Positions 1-7,449 of a stretch of DNA of 64,000 bases are shown in pieces. The stretch lies in NCBI GenBank assembly GCA_963788185.1, contig CAWBGE010000012.1, forward strand, positions 1 through 64,000, in the 5' to 3' direction. Origin of the DNA: CAIWHR01 sp963788185 (GTDB lineage: Bacteria; Pseudomonadota; Gammaproteobacteria; Burkholderiales; Casimicrobiaceae). The translations under genes were made by a program, and so were the position numbers. Under the pieces are notes generated by a model. That model saw only the letters and a list, made by a program, of their open reading frames with translations, ran no database searches and was not told the origin of the DNA. Position 1 is the stretch's first letter. Each line of letters opens with the position of its first letter.

Positions 1-310
1 TCTGATTCGACGCAGGTGCTCGAGGGTCACCGGGGCAAGCGAACAAGCAGTGTGATGACTTGTGTGCAAGAGTGACAGAAGGGAACGCGCGGTCTCAATG
101 TCCTCTAAAATGGCCGCATTGCTACCGAGACCGACAGTCGTGTGTCAGTCGCACCCAGCCTTAAAGCTGAGAGTGGGCCTTGTGGGTGCGGCCATACGAC
201 CTATGGGCCGGCAACGCCCGGAATCCAATCGTTGCCGAGCCAACGCACGGCTGCGAACGAATAGGCAGGATCGTAATGGAGTCGTACAGTCGACCACGAA
301 GGAGTTGCAG
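1..310. other. Left-edge region without a recognisable gene
   Basis: No reading frame here has a plausible start, ribosome-binding site and protein-like composition together. Open frames on both strands run through it but give low-complexity or Arg-rich translations. The only clear signal is at the right end, where a GGAG box lies 6 bases before the FmdB start at 311. The stretch is less GC-rich than the core genes downstream and could be decayed or accessory DNA. Confidence 0.4.
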
Positions 311-535
311 ATGCCCATCTACGAATATGAGTGCAAGCAATGCGGGACAGCGTTCGAGACGCTGGTGCGCTCGGGCAGCGTTCCGGATTGCCCGAGTTGC
401 CACTCAACCGAGCTCGACAAGAAGCTGTCCGTCTTTGCGACGGCAAAGTCGACCGCCGCTGCAGCGCCCGCCGCAGCGGGTTACTGCGGATCGTGCGCCT
501 ACGCGCAAGGGCCGGGGGCCTGCGCACTTAAATGA
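311..535 (+). CDS. FmdB-family zinc-ribbon protein
   Basis: A 74-residue protein beginning MPIYEYEC, the hallmark of the FmdB/CxxC_CxxC_SSSS zinc-ribbon family. Two knuckles are visible, Cys8-x2-Cys11 and Cys27-x2-Cys30, enough to bind one zinc. An Ala/Pro-rich linker follows, then a second Cys-rich tail (Cys59, Cys62, Cys71). The family is thought to regulate or accompany other enzymes, but its role is not settled. The open frame extends far upstream, but the ATG at 311 has a good GGAG box and starts exactly at the conserved motif. Identification is firm; function is not. Confidence 0.9.
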   Translation: MPIYEYECKQCGTAFETLVRSGSVPDCPSCHSTELDKKLSVFATAKSTAAAAPAAAGYCGSCAYAQGPGACALK

Positions 536-1160
536 AGATGTTCCCTGGCAACGTTCCTTGCTAACCCTCAGGCATACATCTCAGGGAGCTGATTGTGGAT
601 TCGATTGCTGCTCCGATTGTCAATGGCGTGAGCTGGGCGCTAATGGCCGGCTGTCTTTTGCTCGCCGCCCTTCTGGCATCGATGCCGAGGGTGATGGCTA
701 AGGGACACCACAAGGACGCGCGCCGTGCAAAATGTCCTTACCGCCGGGCTGGACCTCTCTGGCATTGCGTGTCTGCGGTGTGATGATTCGAGCAACCTTT
801 CGACCACGTCGTCCTATCTAATCTGAGGGATCAGCGAATGCGCAGCAAAATGCCGAGTCGGTCGCCGAGCACCATGTCGCTACCCAGGGTGCCGAGTTGG
901 AACGGCTGGCATCGCGTTTCCTATCGGACCGACTGAACCAAAATGGACGTCACGTCTACGGGCAGTTTCGCCCCGAAGGTCCCTCCGACGAACGTGGCTG
1001 GGGGGCGAAAGGCGTGCTCGATATTGCGCGGATTCGCGCGCTGGCATCTCGCTGACACGCACGGCGAATTCCCCTTCGCCGTGCGCTCGGCCCTATTGCC
1101 GGAGCAACCGTTACGCCGAGTTTGGTAGAGTGCGGGCAGCCGCAATTACTTAGGACGGAA
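536..1160. other. Sparse intergenic region with one weak small ORF
   Basis: No confident gene. On the plus strand at 595-783 a GTG preceded by AGGGAG opens a 62-residue frame whose first 37 residues look like one transmembrane helix followed by a short basic stretch. The rest is not protein-like, so it may be a real tiny membrane protein or chance. A strong hairpin at 1058-1085 is listed separately. Nothing else recognisable was seen on either strand. Confidence 0.35.
1058..1085. repeat. Perfect 11-bp inverted repeat (hairpin)
   Basis: Arms CGCACGGCGAA and TTCGCCGTGCG are exact reverse complements separated by a 6-base loop (TTCCCC). There is no T-run after it on either strand, so it is not a canonical intrinsic terminator. 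It lies about 75 bases before the HTH gene and could be a terminator for upstream transcription, an operator or an mRNA structure. Confidence 0.6.
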
Positions 1161-1622
1161 ATGCCGAACATTGGAAGTGTACTCAAAGAGGAAATCATCA
1201 GGCTTTCCCGCAAGGAGAGTCGAAGCCAAATCGACCCGACGAAGAGGGCGACCATTCGGCAACGCCGCGAAGTTGCTGAGTTGAAGCGGCAGGTCGCACA
1301 GCTCGCGCGCCAAGTCGCATTGCTATCGCGCAAGACCCTCGGGGCGCCTGCCGTTGTTCCCGCTGACGACAATGGCAAGCCCGCACGATTTAGTGCGAAG
1401 GGGCTGCGAGTGCAGCGCGAGCGCCTTGGACTTTCGGCGGACGGCCTTGGGAAACTCCTCGGAGTGAGTGCCCAGTCGATTTACAACTGGGAGCACGAAA
1501 AGGCACACCCGCGCGCCGAGCAGCTCTCGAAGGTGGCGGCGCTTCGCGGCATCGGGAAGCGGGAAGCAAAGGCACGGTTGGATCAGTTTGGTGCAGCCAA
1601 GACGACGGCCAAGCCCAAGTAA
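1161..1622 (+). CDS. Coiled-coil HTH (XRE-type) DNA-binding protein
   Basis: 153 residues. The N-terminal third is a charged helix with heptad-like Lys/Arg/Leu spacing (about residues 30-60), likely a coiled coil for oligomerisation. A linker leads to an XRE/Cro-type helix-turn-helix (about 80-120) that includes the pattern LLGVSAQSIYNWE, followed by RGIGKREAKARL. This arrangement, opening MPNIxxVLKxEI, recurs in many betaproteobacteria as an uncharacterised single-gene regulator. The ATG at 1161 follows TAGGACGGAA, and the upstream in-frame alternative at 1122 lacks support. Targets are unknown. The yccF gene follows after 12 bases, so the two are probably co-transcribed. Confidence 0.85.
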   Translation: MPNIGSVLKEEIIRLSRKESRSQIDPTKRATIRQRREVAELKRQVAQLARQVALLSRKTLGAPAVVPADDNGKPARFSAKGLRVQRERLGLSADGLGKLLGVSAQSIYNWEHEKAHPRAEQLSKVAALRGIGKREAKARLDQFGAAKTTAKPK

Positions 1623-1634
1623 TAGCGGGTCGCC

Positions 1635-2096
1635 GTGCGCGCCATCCTCAATCTCCTCTGGTTCGTCCTTGGCGGGATCCTCATGGGGCTGGCGTGGTGG
1701 CTGGCAGGGATCGTCGCCTACATTACGATCATTGGCATCCCGTGGGGCAAAGCCTGCTTCGTCATGGGCCAGTTCTCGTTCTTCCCGTTCGGCAAGGAAG
1801 CGATCAGCAGGCGCGAACTTCATCAGGCGGATGACATCGGCACCGGTGCCTTGGGTACCATCGGGAACGTCATCTGGTTCATCTTTGCCGGAGTTTGGCT
1901 GGCCATAGGTCACGTCGCCTGCGCCATCGCCAATTTCGTCACCATCATCGGCATTCCCTTCGGCATCCAGCACCTAAAGCTCGCTGGCATAGCCTTGGCG
2001 CCCATCGGCAAGACGGTCGTCACCAAGGAGGTTGCAGCGGCAGCGCGGGGAGCCGCGGCGACGGCGACGGTCGCTGCGCTGAGGAAGGGAAGCTGA
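1635..2096 (+). CDS. yccF: YccF-family inner-membrane protein
   Basis: 153 residues starting at a GTG. The protein has the internal duplication typical of the YccF domain: TIIGIPWG at residues 31-38 and TIIGIPFG at 103-110, each following hydrophobic helices (about 5-30 and 76-100). It is therefore a polytopic inner-membrane protein. The C-terminus is an Ala-rich tail beyond the usual domain. Function is unknown in general; E. coli YccF is a putative membrane transporter-like protein. It lies 12 bases after the HTH gene in the same direction. Confidence 0.9.
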   Translation: MRAILNLLWFVLGGILMGLAWWLAGIVAYITIIGIPWGKACFVMGQFSFFPFGKEAISRRELHQADDIGTGALGTIGNVIWFIFAGVWLAIGHVACAIANFVTIIGIPFGIQHLKLAGIALAPIGKTVVTKEVAAAARGAAATATVAALRKGS

Positions 2097-2121
2097 CCCG
2101 CTTCTTCGATTAGCCGGTTCC

Positions 2122-2181
2122 ATGTCGCAACCCGCGCCGGACTTCCTGTACTTCGCGTACGGGTCGAACATGTCCTCGCTT
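2122..2181 (+). pseudogene. Truncated gamma-glutamylcyclotransferase (GGCT/AIG2-like) stub
   Basis: The ATG at 2122 opens with MSQPAPDFLYFAYGSNMS. The FAYGSNM motif is the N-terminal signature of the gamma-glutamylcyclotransferase fold, where it forms the glutamyl-binding loop. After about 20 residues the similarity ends, and the remaining frame to 2418 is the antisense shadow of the DUF6448 gene. The break coincides with the stop codon of that minus-strand gene (2180-2182), which suggests that a rearrangement replaced the rest of the GGCT gene. Non-functional as it stands. Confidence 0.75.
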
Positions 2182-3010
2182 AGTGATGTTGCGCCACGTG
2201 TTCGCTCTGATGCGCCTGGGCTTCATGCTCGGCGGGATGGCCGTGGACTGGCCCGGTCGCCACTTCCCAGAGCCGTTCGACATAGTGAACGTACGGCACA
2301 TAGGCTTCGACATAGCTGCGGCCGGCGGCCACGTCGTTTGGATCGAAGCGCTGCCTCTCCGCCGCTGTGTGAAAACGCGCATGCACGCCGGCACTCACCG
2401 CATCGACCAGCAGCTTGACCAGCGCGCAGGCAGAGCCGGTTTTCAGCGCGCGATCCGCGGCCGGGACGGCGGGTCCAAGGTCAAGACCTGCTGGCTTCAA
2501 CCCAGTGAACGGCGCGCCTTCGCCGGCTCGATGAATGCGGACGAGCGTCTCCAGGAAATGCCGATCGGCCAGCGACCGGGCTTCCGGCCCGAGATCGCGA
2601 ACAACCTGTGCGTGATCGAAGGCATGCCGGATTTCAGGATCGTCGTCGGGGCGCACCCAAGGAAGCACTAGGTTGACGTTGTTATCCTCGAGCGCCTTCC
2701 TCGCGAGCGCCACGAGTGGTCCGTCCAACGTATCGCAGTGGCCGATCCCCCAAAGCAGCAGCATCCCGGTTTCTGCGCCGAGACCCGGCAGCAGACTGAC
2801 GCCAAACACGTGGGCGGAAATCCGCTCTACACCAAGCAACGTGATAGCGAGGAGCACTTGCGCTCGCCGCGAAGATAGCCAAATTCGAATGACGCCCTGG
2901 CCTTGCCACCGCGATTGGAAACGTGTCGCTGCGCCGGCCGAGGGGGCAGCGATGCGCGCATGCAGCGCGTGACGCGCGGTCTGGAACGGTGCGGGAATAG
3001 TCAGCTTCAT
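2180..3010 (-). CDS. DUF6448-type protein with an N-terminus acquired by gene fusion
   Basis: 276 residues; ATG preceded by GAGGAG. From about residue 93 it parallels the neighbouring DUF6448 protein: HCDTLDGP, then RIHRAGEGAPFTGLKPAG, then a YVxYVHYVE block and a His-rich tail (about ten His in the last 25 residues). The first ~90 residues are not signal-peptide-like. Residues 28-38 (ATRFQSRWQGQ) match the C-terminus of the FmdE-like protein encoded upstream (ATRFQSLWQGR), and that block is followed by hydrophobic sequence. The gene therefore looks like a duplicated 'FmdE tail plus DUF6448' segment that lost the stop and the secretion signal and became one frame. Ten bases separate it from the upstream DUF6448 gene. 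Function unknown; the His tail suggests metal binding (inference). Confidence 0.75.
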   Translation of the reverse strand: MKLTIPAPFQTARHALHARIAAPSAGAATRFQSRWQGQGVIRIWLSSRRAQVLLAITLLGVERISAHVFGVSLLPGLGAETGMLLLWGIGHCDTLDGPLVALARKALEDNNVNLVLPWVRPDDDPEIRHAFDHAQVVRDLGPEARSLADRHFLETLVRIHRAGEGAPFTGLKPAGLDLGPAVPAADRALKTGSACALVKLLVDAVSAGVHARFHTAAERQRFDPNDVAAGRSYVEAYVPYVHYVERLWEVATGPVHGHPAEHEAQAHQSEHVAQHH

Positions 3011-3020
3011 GCTCGGCTCC

Positions 3021-3632
3021 TCAATAGGTATGCGCATGTGCGTCGGCCGGGGCGTGTGCGTGCTCCGCCGCCGTAGCACCCGCTGCGTTGTAGAGTCCCT
3101 CGACGTAATGCACGTACTGCACGTACGCGCCGACGTTCGCGCGCGCCGCGTCGAGATTCTTCGAGTCGTAGGATCGGGTCGCCATTACGGGCTCGAACTG
3201 CTGATGCAGTCCCGAGTGTGTACGCTTGGTGATCATGTCGGCGACGGGCTCCAGTTTGCCGGTTGTGATCGCGAGGTCCGCTGCAGCGATGGGGGGCTCG
3301 ATCTCACCCGCCGGTTTCAAGCCGGTATAGGAGGCGCCTTCGCCCGCACGGTGCACGCGCACCAGTGGTTCGAAGAAATACGTATCGGCGAGTTCTTTGG
3401 CCTGACCTCCTGCCTTGCGCACGGCGCGCGCCTTGTCGAAGGCATTGCGGATTTCCTTGTCGCCGCTCTTTTGCGTCCACGCGAGCACGAGGTCGATGTC
3501 ACCCGTGTCCAGCGCCTTGCGTGCGGCCGAGACGACGGGTCCATCCAGCGTGTCGCAGTGCGCCGATGCCGGAGCCGCCCATGCAAAGAGTGCGGCGATG
3601 GAGACTGTAAGAATGCCGGTGCGAAGATTCAT
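3021..3632 (-). CDS. DUF6448-type exported His-rich protein
   Basis: 203 residues with a clear Sec signal peptide (about 1-24, cleavage after APASA). The mature protein would begin HCDTLDGPVV, the family signature. A helical domain follows containing LVRVHRAGEGASYTGLKPAG and the YVQYVHYVEG motif, and the end is His/Ala-rich (EHAHAPADAHAHTY). It is thus a periplasmic or extracytoplasmic protein of the DUF6448 type with no assigned function. The His-rich tail and N-terminal His of the mature chain suggest metal binding (inference). It is the presumed parent copy of the fused paralog 10 bases downstream and lies 103 bases after the FmdE-like gene, all in one direction. Confidence 0.85.
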   Translation of the reverse strand: MNLRTGILTVSIAALFAWAAPASAHCDTLDGPVVSAARKALDTGDIDLVLAWTQKSGDKEIRNAFDKARAVRKAGGQAKELADTYFFEPLVRVHRAGEGASYTGLKPAGEIEPPIAAADLAITTGKLEPVADMITKRTHSGLHQQFEPVMATRSYDSKNLDAARANVGAYVQYVHYVEGLYNAAGATAAEHAHAPADAHAHTY

Positions 3633-3735
3633 GATCGTTTTTCCTTGGTGGGGGATGGAGAGAAACTTCATCGCGGTGTCCGCGCAGGGGGAAAGCAGCG
3701 GCGAGCGGCTTGTGAGGAGTTTTTCAGGAATCACC

Positions 3736-4341
3736 TCAGTGTTGAACGACGATGATGTCCGGGTCGTCGGCGTGCTCAACGAGCAGGGAACTGACCCTGC
3801 CTTGCCAGAGCGATTGGAAACGCGTCGCCTCGTCGGTCGTGGCCGCGCCTGCGAGGCAACGCTGCAGGAGGGGAACCATCCGCGGATCGGCGGGCACGCG
3901 GTCGAGCCGAGCGGACACCGTGAGGGCAGCGCCGGTATCAGTGCGCGTGAAACGGAGCTGCCCCGGGATGTCGACGCCGAAGAACAACAGGTTGCGCCGG
4001 TCGAAGTGTCCGCCAATGCCCTTGAACCCGGTGTCATGGGTCGCGCCGGTCAGAAAGGTCGCAACGTTGGCGACCACCCCGGTCGCACCCTCCAGCCGAT
4101 CGTCGCGCAATTCGACCCGAATGCCACCGCGCTCGGGGAGCGCGTCCGGATAGAGCGAACCCAATGCGGCGCGGGTCATCAGGTAGGCGGAGGCGACGGT
4201 CGGGCAGGAGTGCCCGGCAAGCTTCACCACATCCGCGTAAACATATTCGATGACGCCGTCGTCGGCTGCGCCCAGAAAACGGGCGAGCGGGTCGCGGACG
4301 GTAATCCGCGGTGCTGCATCGAAAGCCTCCCGGAACGGCAC
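3736..4341 (-). CDS. FmdE-like protein
   Basis: 201 residues. GHSCPTVASAYLM at residues 43-55 resembles the GHxCPG motif of FmdE (formylmethanofuran dehydrogenase operon subunit E) domains, where the Cys/His face is thought to bind metal. GGHFDRRNLLFFGVD lies near residue 130. No ATG is available in frame; the GTG at 4341 has GCGGAG 9 bases upstream. It heads the minus-strand group with the two DUF6448 genes and is divergent from the TetR gene across a 96-bp control region. Its C-terminal ATRFQSLWQG segment recurs inside the fused DUF6448 paralog. Assignment to FmdE rests on motif recall; its activity here is unknown. Confidence 0.65.
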   Translation of the reverse strand: MPFREAFDAAPRITVRDPLARFLGAADDGVIEYVYADVVKLAGHSCPTVASAYLMTRAALGSLYPDALPERGGIRVELRDDRLEGATGVVANVATFLTGATHDTGFKGIGGHFDRRNLLFFGVDIPGQLRFTRTDTGAALTVSARLDRVPADPRMVPLLQRCLAGAATTDEATRFQSLWQGRVSSLLVEHADDPDIIVVQH

Positions 4342-4390
4342 GGTCTCGTGCTCCGCGGGATGCCAGGTTTGCCAATCTATATCTGTTCCT

Positions 4391-4414
4391 GTAAGATAGT
4401 ATCTAGTTACTTAC
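4391..4414. promoter_or_regulatory. Candidate TetR operator in the divergent control region
   Basis: An imperfect 24-bp inverted repeat with outer arms GTAAG and CTTAC; 8 of 12 positions are symmetric. Nested inside it is an 11-bp palindrome, AGATAGTATCT (4394-4404). The site sits between the FmdE-like gene (start 4341, minus) and tetR (start 4438, plus) in the most AT-rich stretch nearby. This is the usual place and size for a TetR-family operator controlling both directions. Binding by the adjacent TetR protein is inference. Confidence 0.5.
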
Positions 4415-4437
4415 TTTCGCGCAGGCAATTCCATTCG

Positions 4438-5073
4438 ATGGCTACTCCGACCTTGGCCCCCGCCGTGCCCCGCCACCGCCTGACCACCGACCAGCGGCAG
4501 CGCGAGATCGTCGCCACCGTCCTGGCGCTGGCCCGCGAGCGCGGACCCGACGCAATCACGACGCAGGCGATCGCTGACCGGATGGGCCTCACGCAGGGCG
4601 CCGTGTTCCGGCACTTCCCCGACAAGCAGGCAATCTGGCTCGCGGTCTTTGCCTGGGTGCGCGAATCGCTTGGGGCGGCAGTCGCGGCGGCCATCGAAAA
4701 GGGGGACACGCCACTGGCCAGGATCGAGCGGGCGTTCCTTGCCCACATCGCCTTCATCGCGGAGAACCCGGGCGTACCCCGCATCATGTTCCACGAGATG
4801 CAGTACCCCGGAGACTCGCCGGTGCGCACCGAGGTGCGCGCGATGATCCATTCGTATCGCCAACGGCTCACGCTGCTCTTCACGGAGGCGAAAGCCGCGG
4901 GTGAGCTTCCGCCTGCGCTCGATGCGACGCTGGCACCGGTGTCGTTCATCGGGGCGGTGCAGGGCCTCGTCATCGAGGCGTCGCTCGCCGGCGACGAGAC
5001 GGGAATGCTGAAGCGGGGGCGCAAGCTGTTCGCGCTCCTTCTCGACGGTTATCGCGGGTGGAGGCAGCCATGA
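4438..5073 (+). CDS. TetR/AcrR-family transcriptional regulator
   Basis: 211 residues. An N-terminal helix-turn-helix (about 17-65) carries TTQAIADRMGLTQGAVFRHFPDKQAIW, the classic TetR recognition pattern, followed by an all-helical ligand domain. ATG 4438 is the natural start; the open frame reaching back to 3415 is antisense to the minus-strand genes. Its stop overlaps the ATG of the HlyD gene (ATGA), so it is translationally coupled to the exporter it probably represses. The inverted repeat at 4391-4414 is the likely operator. The inducer is unknown. Confidence 0.9.
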   Translation: MATPTLAPAVPRHRLTTDQRQREIVATVLALARERGPDAITTQAIADRMGLTQGAVFRHFPDKQAIWLAVFAWVRESLGAAVAAAIEKGDTPLARIERAFLAHIAFIAENPGVPRIMFHEMQYPGDSPVRTEVRAMIHSYRQRLTLLFTEAKAAGELPPALDATLAPVSFIGAVQGLVIEASLAGDETGMLKRGRKLFALLLDGYRGWRQP

Positions 5074-6254
5074 ACCTGCGGCACGGTCGCAAGGCGGCGC
5101 TCATGGCAGTTGGTATCGCGGGCGCCGCGCTCCTTGGCTGGCTGGTGATGAGCCGGGGACCGCTAGCGCCGACCAAGGTCACGGTCGCGACGGTCGAGCA
5201 GGGAACGCTGGTGGCAAGCACCTTCGGCATCGGCACCGTCGAGGCACGGCGCAGCTACGCCTTGGGGCCGACACTGGCGAGCCGCGTGGCACGCGTGCTC
5301 GTCGACCAGGGGGATGTCGTCAAGGCCGGACAGTTGCTCGCGGAACTCGACCCGGTCGATCTCGAGGATCGCGTGGCCAGCGGGCGGGCGGCGGCGGCGC
5401 GTGCCGACAGCACCATCCGCGCTGCCGAAGCCCAACTCGCCGAGACGCAGAGCCGCGCCCAGGTTGCCGTTTCGGCAGCGCGCCGTTCCGCCGAGTTGCG
5501 TGCACAGGGCTTCGTCAGCCAGGAAGCGAGCGACACCAAGGCCCATGAGGCGAATGCCGCGAAGGCTGCGGTCGACGGTTCGGCCGCCCAGTTGGCCGCG
5601 GCGCAGCGCGATCGGCAACGCGCACTGGCCGATGTCGCGGGCGTCGGCAAGCTGCGGGCGCAGGCGCGCCTCGTGAGTCCAGTGGACGGCGTGGTCAGCG
5701 CCCGGCTGGTCGAGCCGGGCACCACGCTGGTTGCCGGCCAGGCGGTGCTCCAGGTCATCGACCCGGCGAGCCTGTGGATCAAGGCGCGCATCGACCAGGG
5801 TCAGGCCGGCGCCGTGCGCGCGGGTCAGCCGGTGGAAATCGTGCTTCGCTCCGATCCCAGGCGGATCCATTCGGGCAAGGTCGAGCGCGTCGACCTGGTG
5901 AGCGACACGGTGACCGAGGAGCGAATTGTGAACGTCGGCTTTGGCGAGCGGCCCGCGGGCATACCGGTCGGCGAGTTGGTCGAGGTGACAATTCGCACCG
6001 CCGACCTTGCCAACGTTCGTTCGGTGCCCACCGCGGCGGTGAAGCGCGTCGACCGGCAGGACGGTGTCTGGCAGGTCAGCGCGGGCCGGGTCGCATTCCG
6101 GCCGGCGAAGCTAGGCATCACTACCCTGGACGGGCGCAGCCAGATCGTCGACGGTCTCGACGTCGGCGACGAGGTCGTCGTGCACAGCGAGCGAGCGCTG
6201 CAGGCCGAAGGCAAGGTCAACGTCGTCCCGGCAATCGTTCGCGCTGCGCCATGA
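5070..6254 (+). CDS. HlyD-type periplasmic adaptor of an ABC exporter
   Basis: 394 residues. One N-terminal membrane anchor (about 11-29), then a biotinyl-lipoyl-like half (VARVLVDQGDVVKAGQLLAELDP), an Ala/Arg/Gln-rich alpha-hairpin (about 95-190), the second lipoyl half (LVSPVDGVVSARLVEPGTTLVAGQ) and beta-barrel/membrane-proximal domains. This is the membrane-fusion-protein architecture. It overlaps tetR upstream and the permease downstream by ATGA junctions, forming a tetR-adaptor-permease-ATPase operon similar to DevBCA or MacAB-like exporters. No outer-membrane TolC partner is encoded nearby. Confidence 0.9.
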   Translation: MNLRHGRKAALMAVGIAGAALLGWLVMSRGPLAPTKVTVATVEQGTLVASTFGIGTVEARRSYALGPTLASRVARVLVDQGDVVKAGQLLAELDPVDLEDRVASGRAAAARADSTIRAAEAQLAETQSRAQVAVSAARRSAELRAQGFVSQEASDTKAHEANAAKAAVDGSAAQLAAAQRDRQRALADVAGVGKLRAQARLVSPVDGVVSARLVEPGTTLVAGQAVLQVIDPASLWIKARIDQGQAGAVRAGQPVEIVLRSDPRRIHSGKVERVDLVSDTVTEERIVNVGFGERPAGIPVGELVEVTIRTADLANVRSVPTAAVKRVDRQDGVWQVSAGRVAFRPAKLGITTLDGRSQIVDGLDVGDEVVVHSERALQAEGKVNVVPAIVRAAP

Positions 6255-7444
6255 TCAACCTCGCCGGTCGCGACATCCTGCACGGCTGGGGCAAGTTTCT
6301 CTTCACCGGTGCGGGTCTGGGCTTGCTCATCGGTGTCACGCTGTCGATGGCCGGCATCTATCGCGGCATGGTCGATGACGCCCAGGTGCTGCTCGGCAAC
6401 GTCGGTGCCGATCTGTGGGTCGTGCAGCGCGACACGCTGGGGCCGTATGCCGAGCCGTCCAACGTGCGCGACGACGCCTACCGCGCACTGCTCGGCGTGC
6501 GCGGCGTCGCCGAGGCCGGCAACGTCACCTATCTGACCATGCAAGTCCAGCATGAAGGCGGCGACGTGCGCGTGATGCTGGTCGGATTCGAGCCGGGGCG
6601 TCCCGGCGAGCCCGCTAATCTGGTGGCCGGCCGCCCGATCACGCGCTCGCACTACGAGGCGATCGCCGACGAGCGGACCGGATTTCGCCTCGATGAGCGA
6701 ATCCGCATCCGTCGGCACGAGTACAGGGTGGTAGGACTGACCCGCCGCACGGTGTCCTCGGGCGGCGATCCGATGGTCTTCGTGCCCCTGCAGGATGCCC
6801 AGGAAGTGCAATTTCTCAAGGATAACGATGCGTTGCTCAACGAGCGAGCGCGCACCGCCGCCAACCCCGCATTCAATCGCCCGGGGGTGCCCGGACTGCT
6901 CGAGGCGGTGCAGGCGAGCCAGGTGAGCAGCCGCACGGTGAATGTCGTGATGCTGCGGCTGGCCCCGTACGCCGACGAAGCGGCCGTGGCGCGGGAGATC
7001 CGGCGCTGGAAGCACCTCGAAGCCTACACGCGGGCCGACATGGACGAGATCCTCATCGCCAAGCTGATCGCCACGTCGGCGAAGCAGATCTTCATGTTCC
7101 TCGTCATACTGGCGATCGTCAGTGCCGCGATCGTCGCCTTCATCATCTACACGATGACGCTGGCCAAGGTTCGCGAGATCGCGGTGCTCAAGCTGATCGG
7201 CGCCCGCAATCGCACCATCGCCGGCATGATCCTGCAGCAGGCGCTCGGGTTGGGCGCCATCGGCTTTGTGGTCGGCAAGACCGCTGCCACGCTGTGGGCA
7301 CCGATCTTCCCCAAATACGTATTGCTGCTCCCCGGCGACGCCGTCATCGGTGCCGTGCTGGTGATGGCGATCTGCGCGCTGGCGAGCATTGTCGCCATAC
7401 GCGCCGCGCTGCGTATCGATCCGGCGACGGCGATCGGGGGTTAG
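6251..7444 (+). CDS. ABC transporter permease, FtsX/MacB-like
   Basis: 397 residues. One N-terminal transmembrane helix (about 15-37), a large periplasmic domain (about 45-275) and three C-terminal helices, the FtsX-domain topology of DevC/MacB-type exporters. The segment YTMTLAKVREIAVLKLIGARNRTI after the second helix is the typical cytoplasmic coupling region of FtsX-like permeases. The start ATG overlaps the adaptor stop. Such permeases act on periplasmic or outer-leaflet substrates (lipids, peptides, drugs); the substrate here cannot be read from sequence. Confidence 0.9.
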   Translation: MINLAGRDILHGWGKFLFTGAGLGLLIGVTLSMAGIYRGMVDDAQVLLGNVGADLWVVQRDTLGPYAEPSNVRDDAYRALLGVRGVAEAGNVTYLTMQVQHEGGDVRVMLVGFEPGRPGEPANLVAGRPITRSHYEAIADERTGFRLDERIRIRRHEYRVVGLTRRTVSSGGDPMVFVPLQDAQEVQFLKDNDALLNERARTAANPAFNRPGVPGLLEAVQASQVSSRTVNVVMLRLAPYADEAAVAREIRRWKHLEAYTRADMDEILIAKLIATSAKQIFMFLVILAIVSAAIVAFIIYTMTLAKVREIAVLKLIGARNRTIAGMILQQALGLGAIGFVVGKTAATLWAPIFPKYVLLLPGDAVIGAVLVMAICALASIVAIRAALRIDPATAIGG

Positions 7445-7449
7445 AGAAC

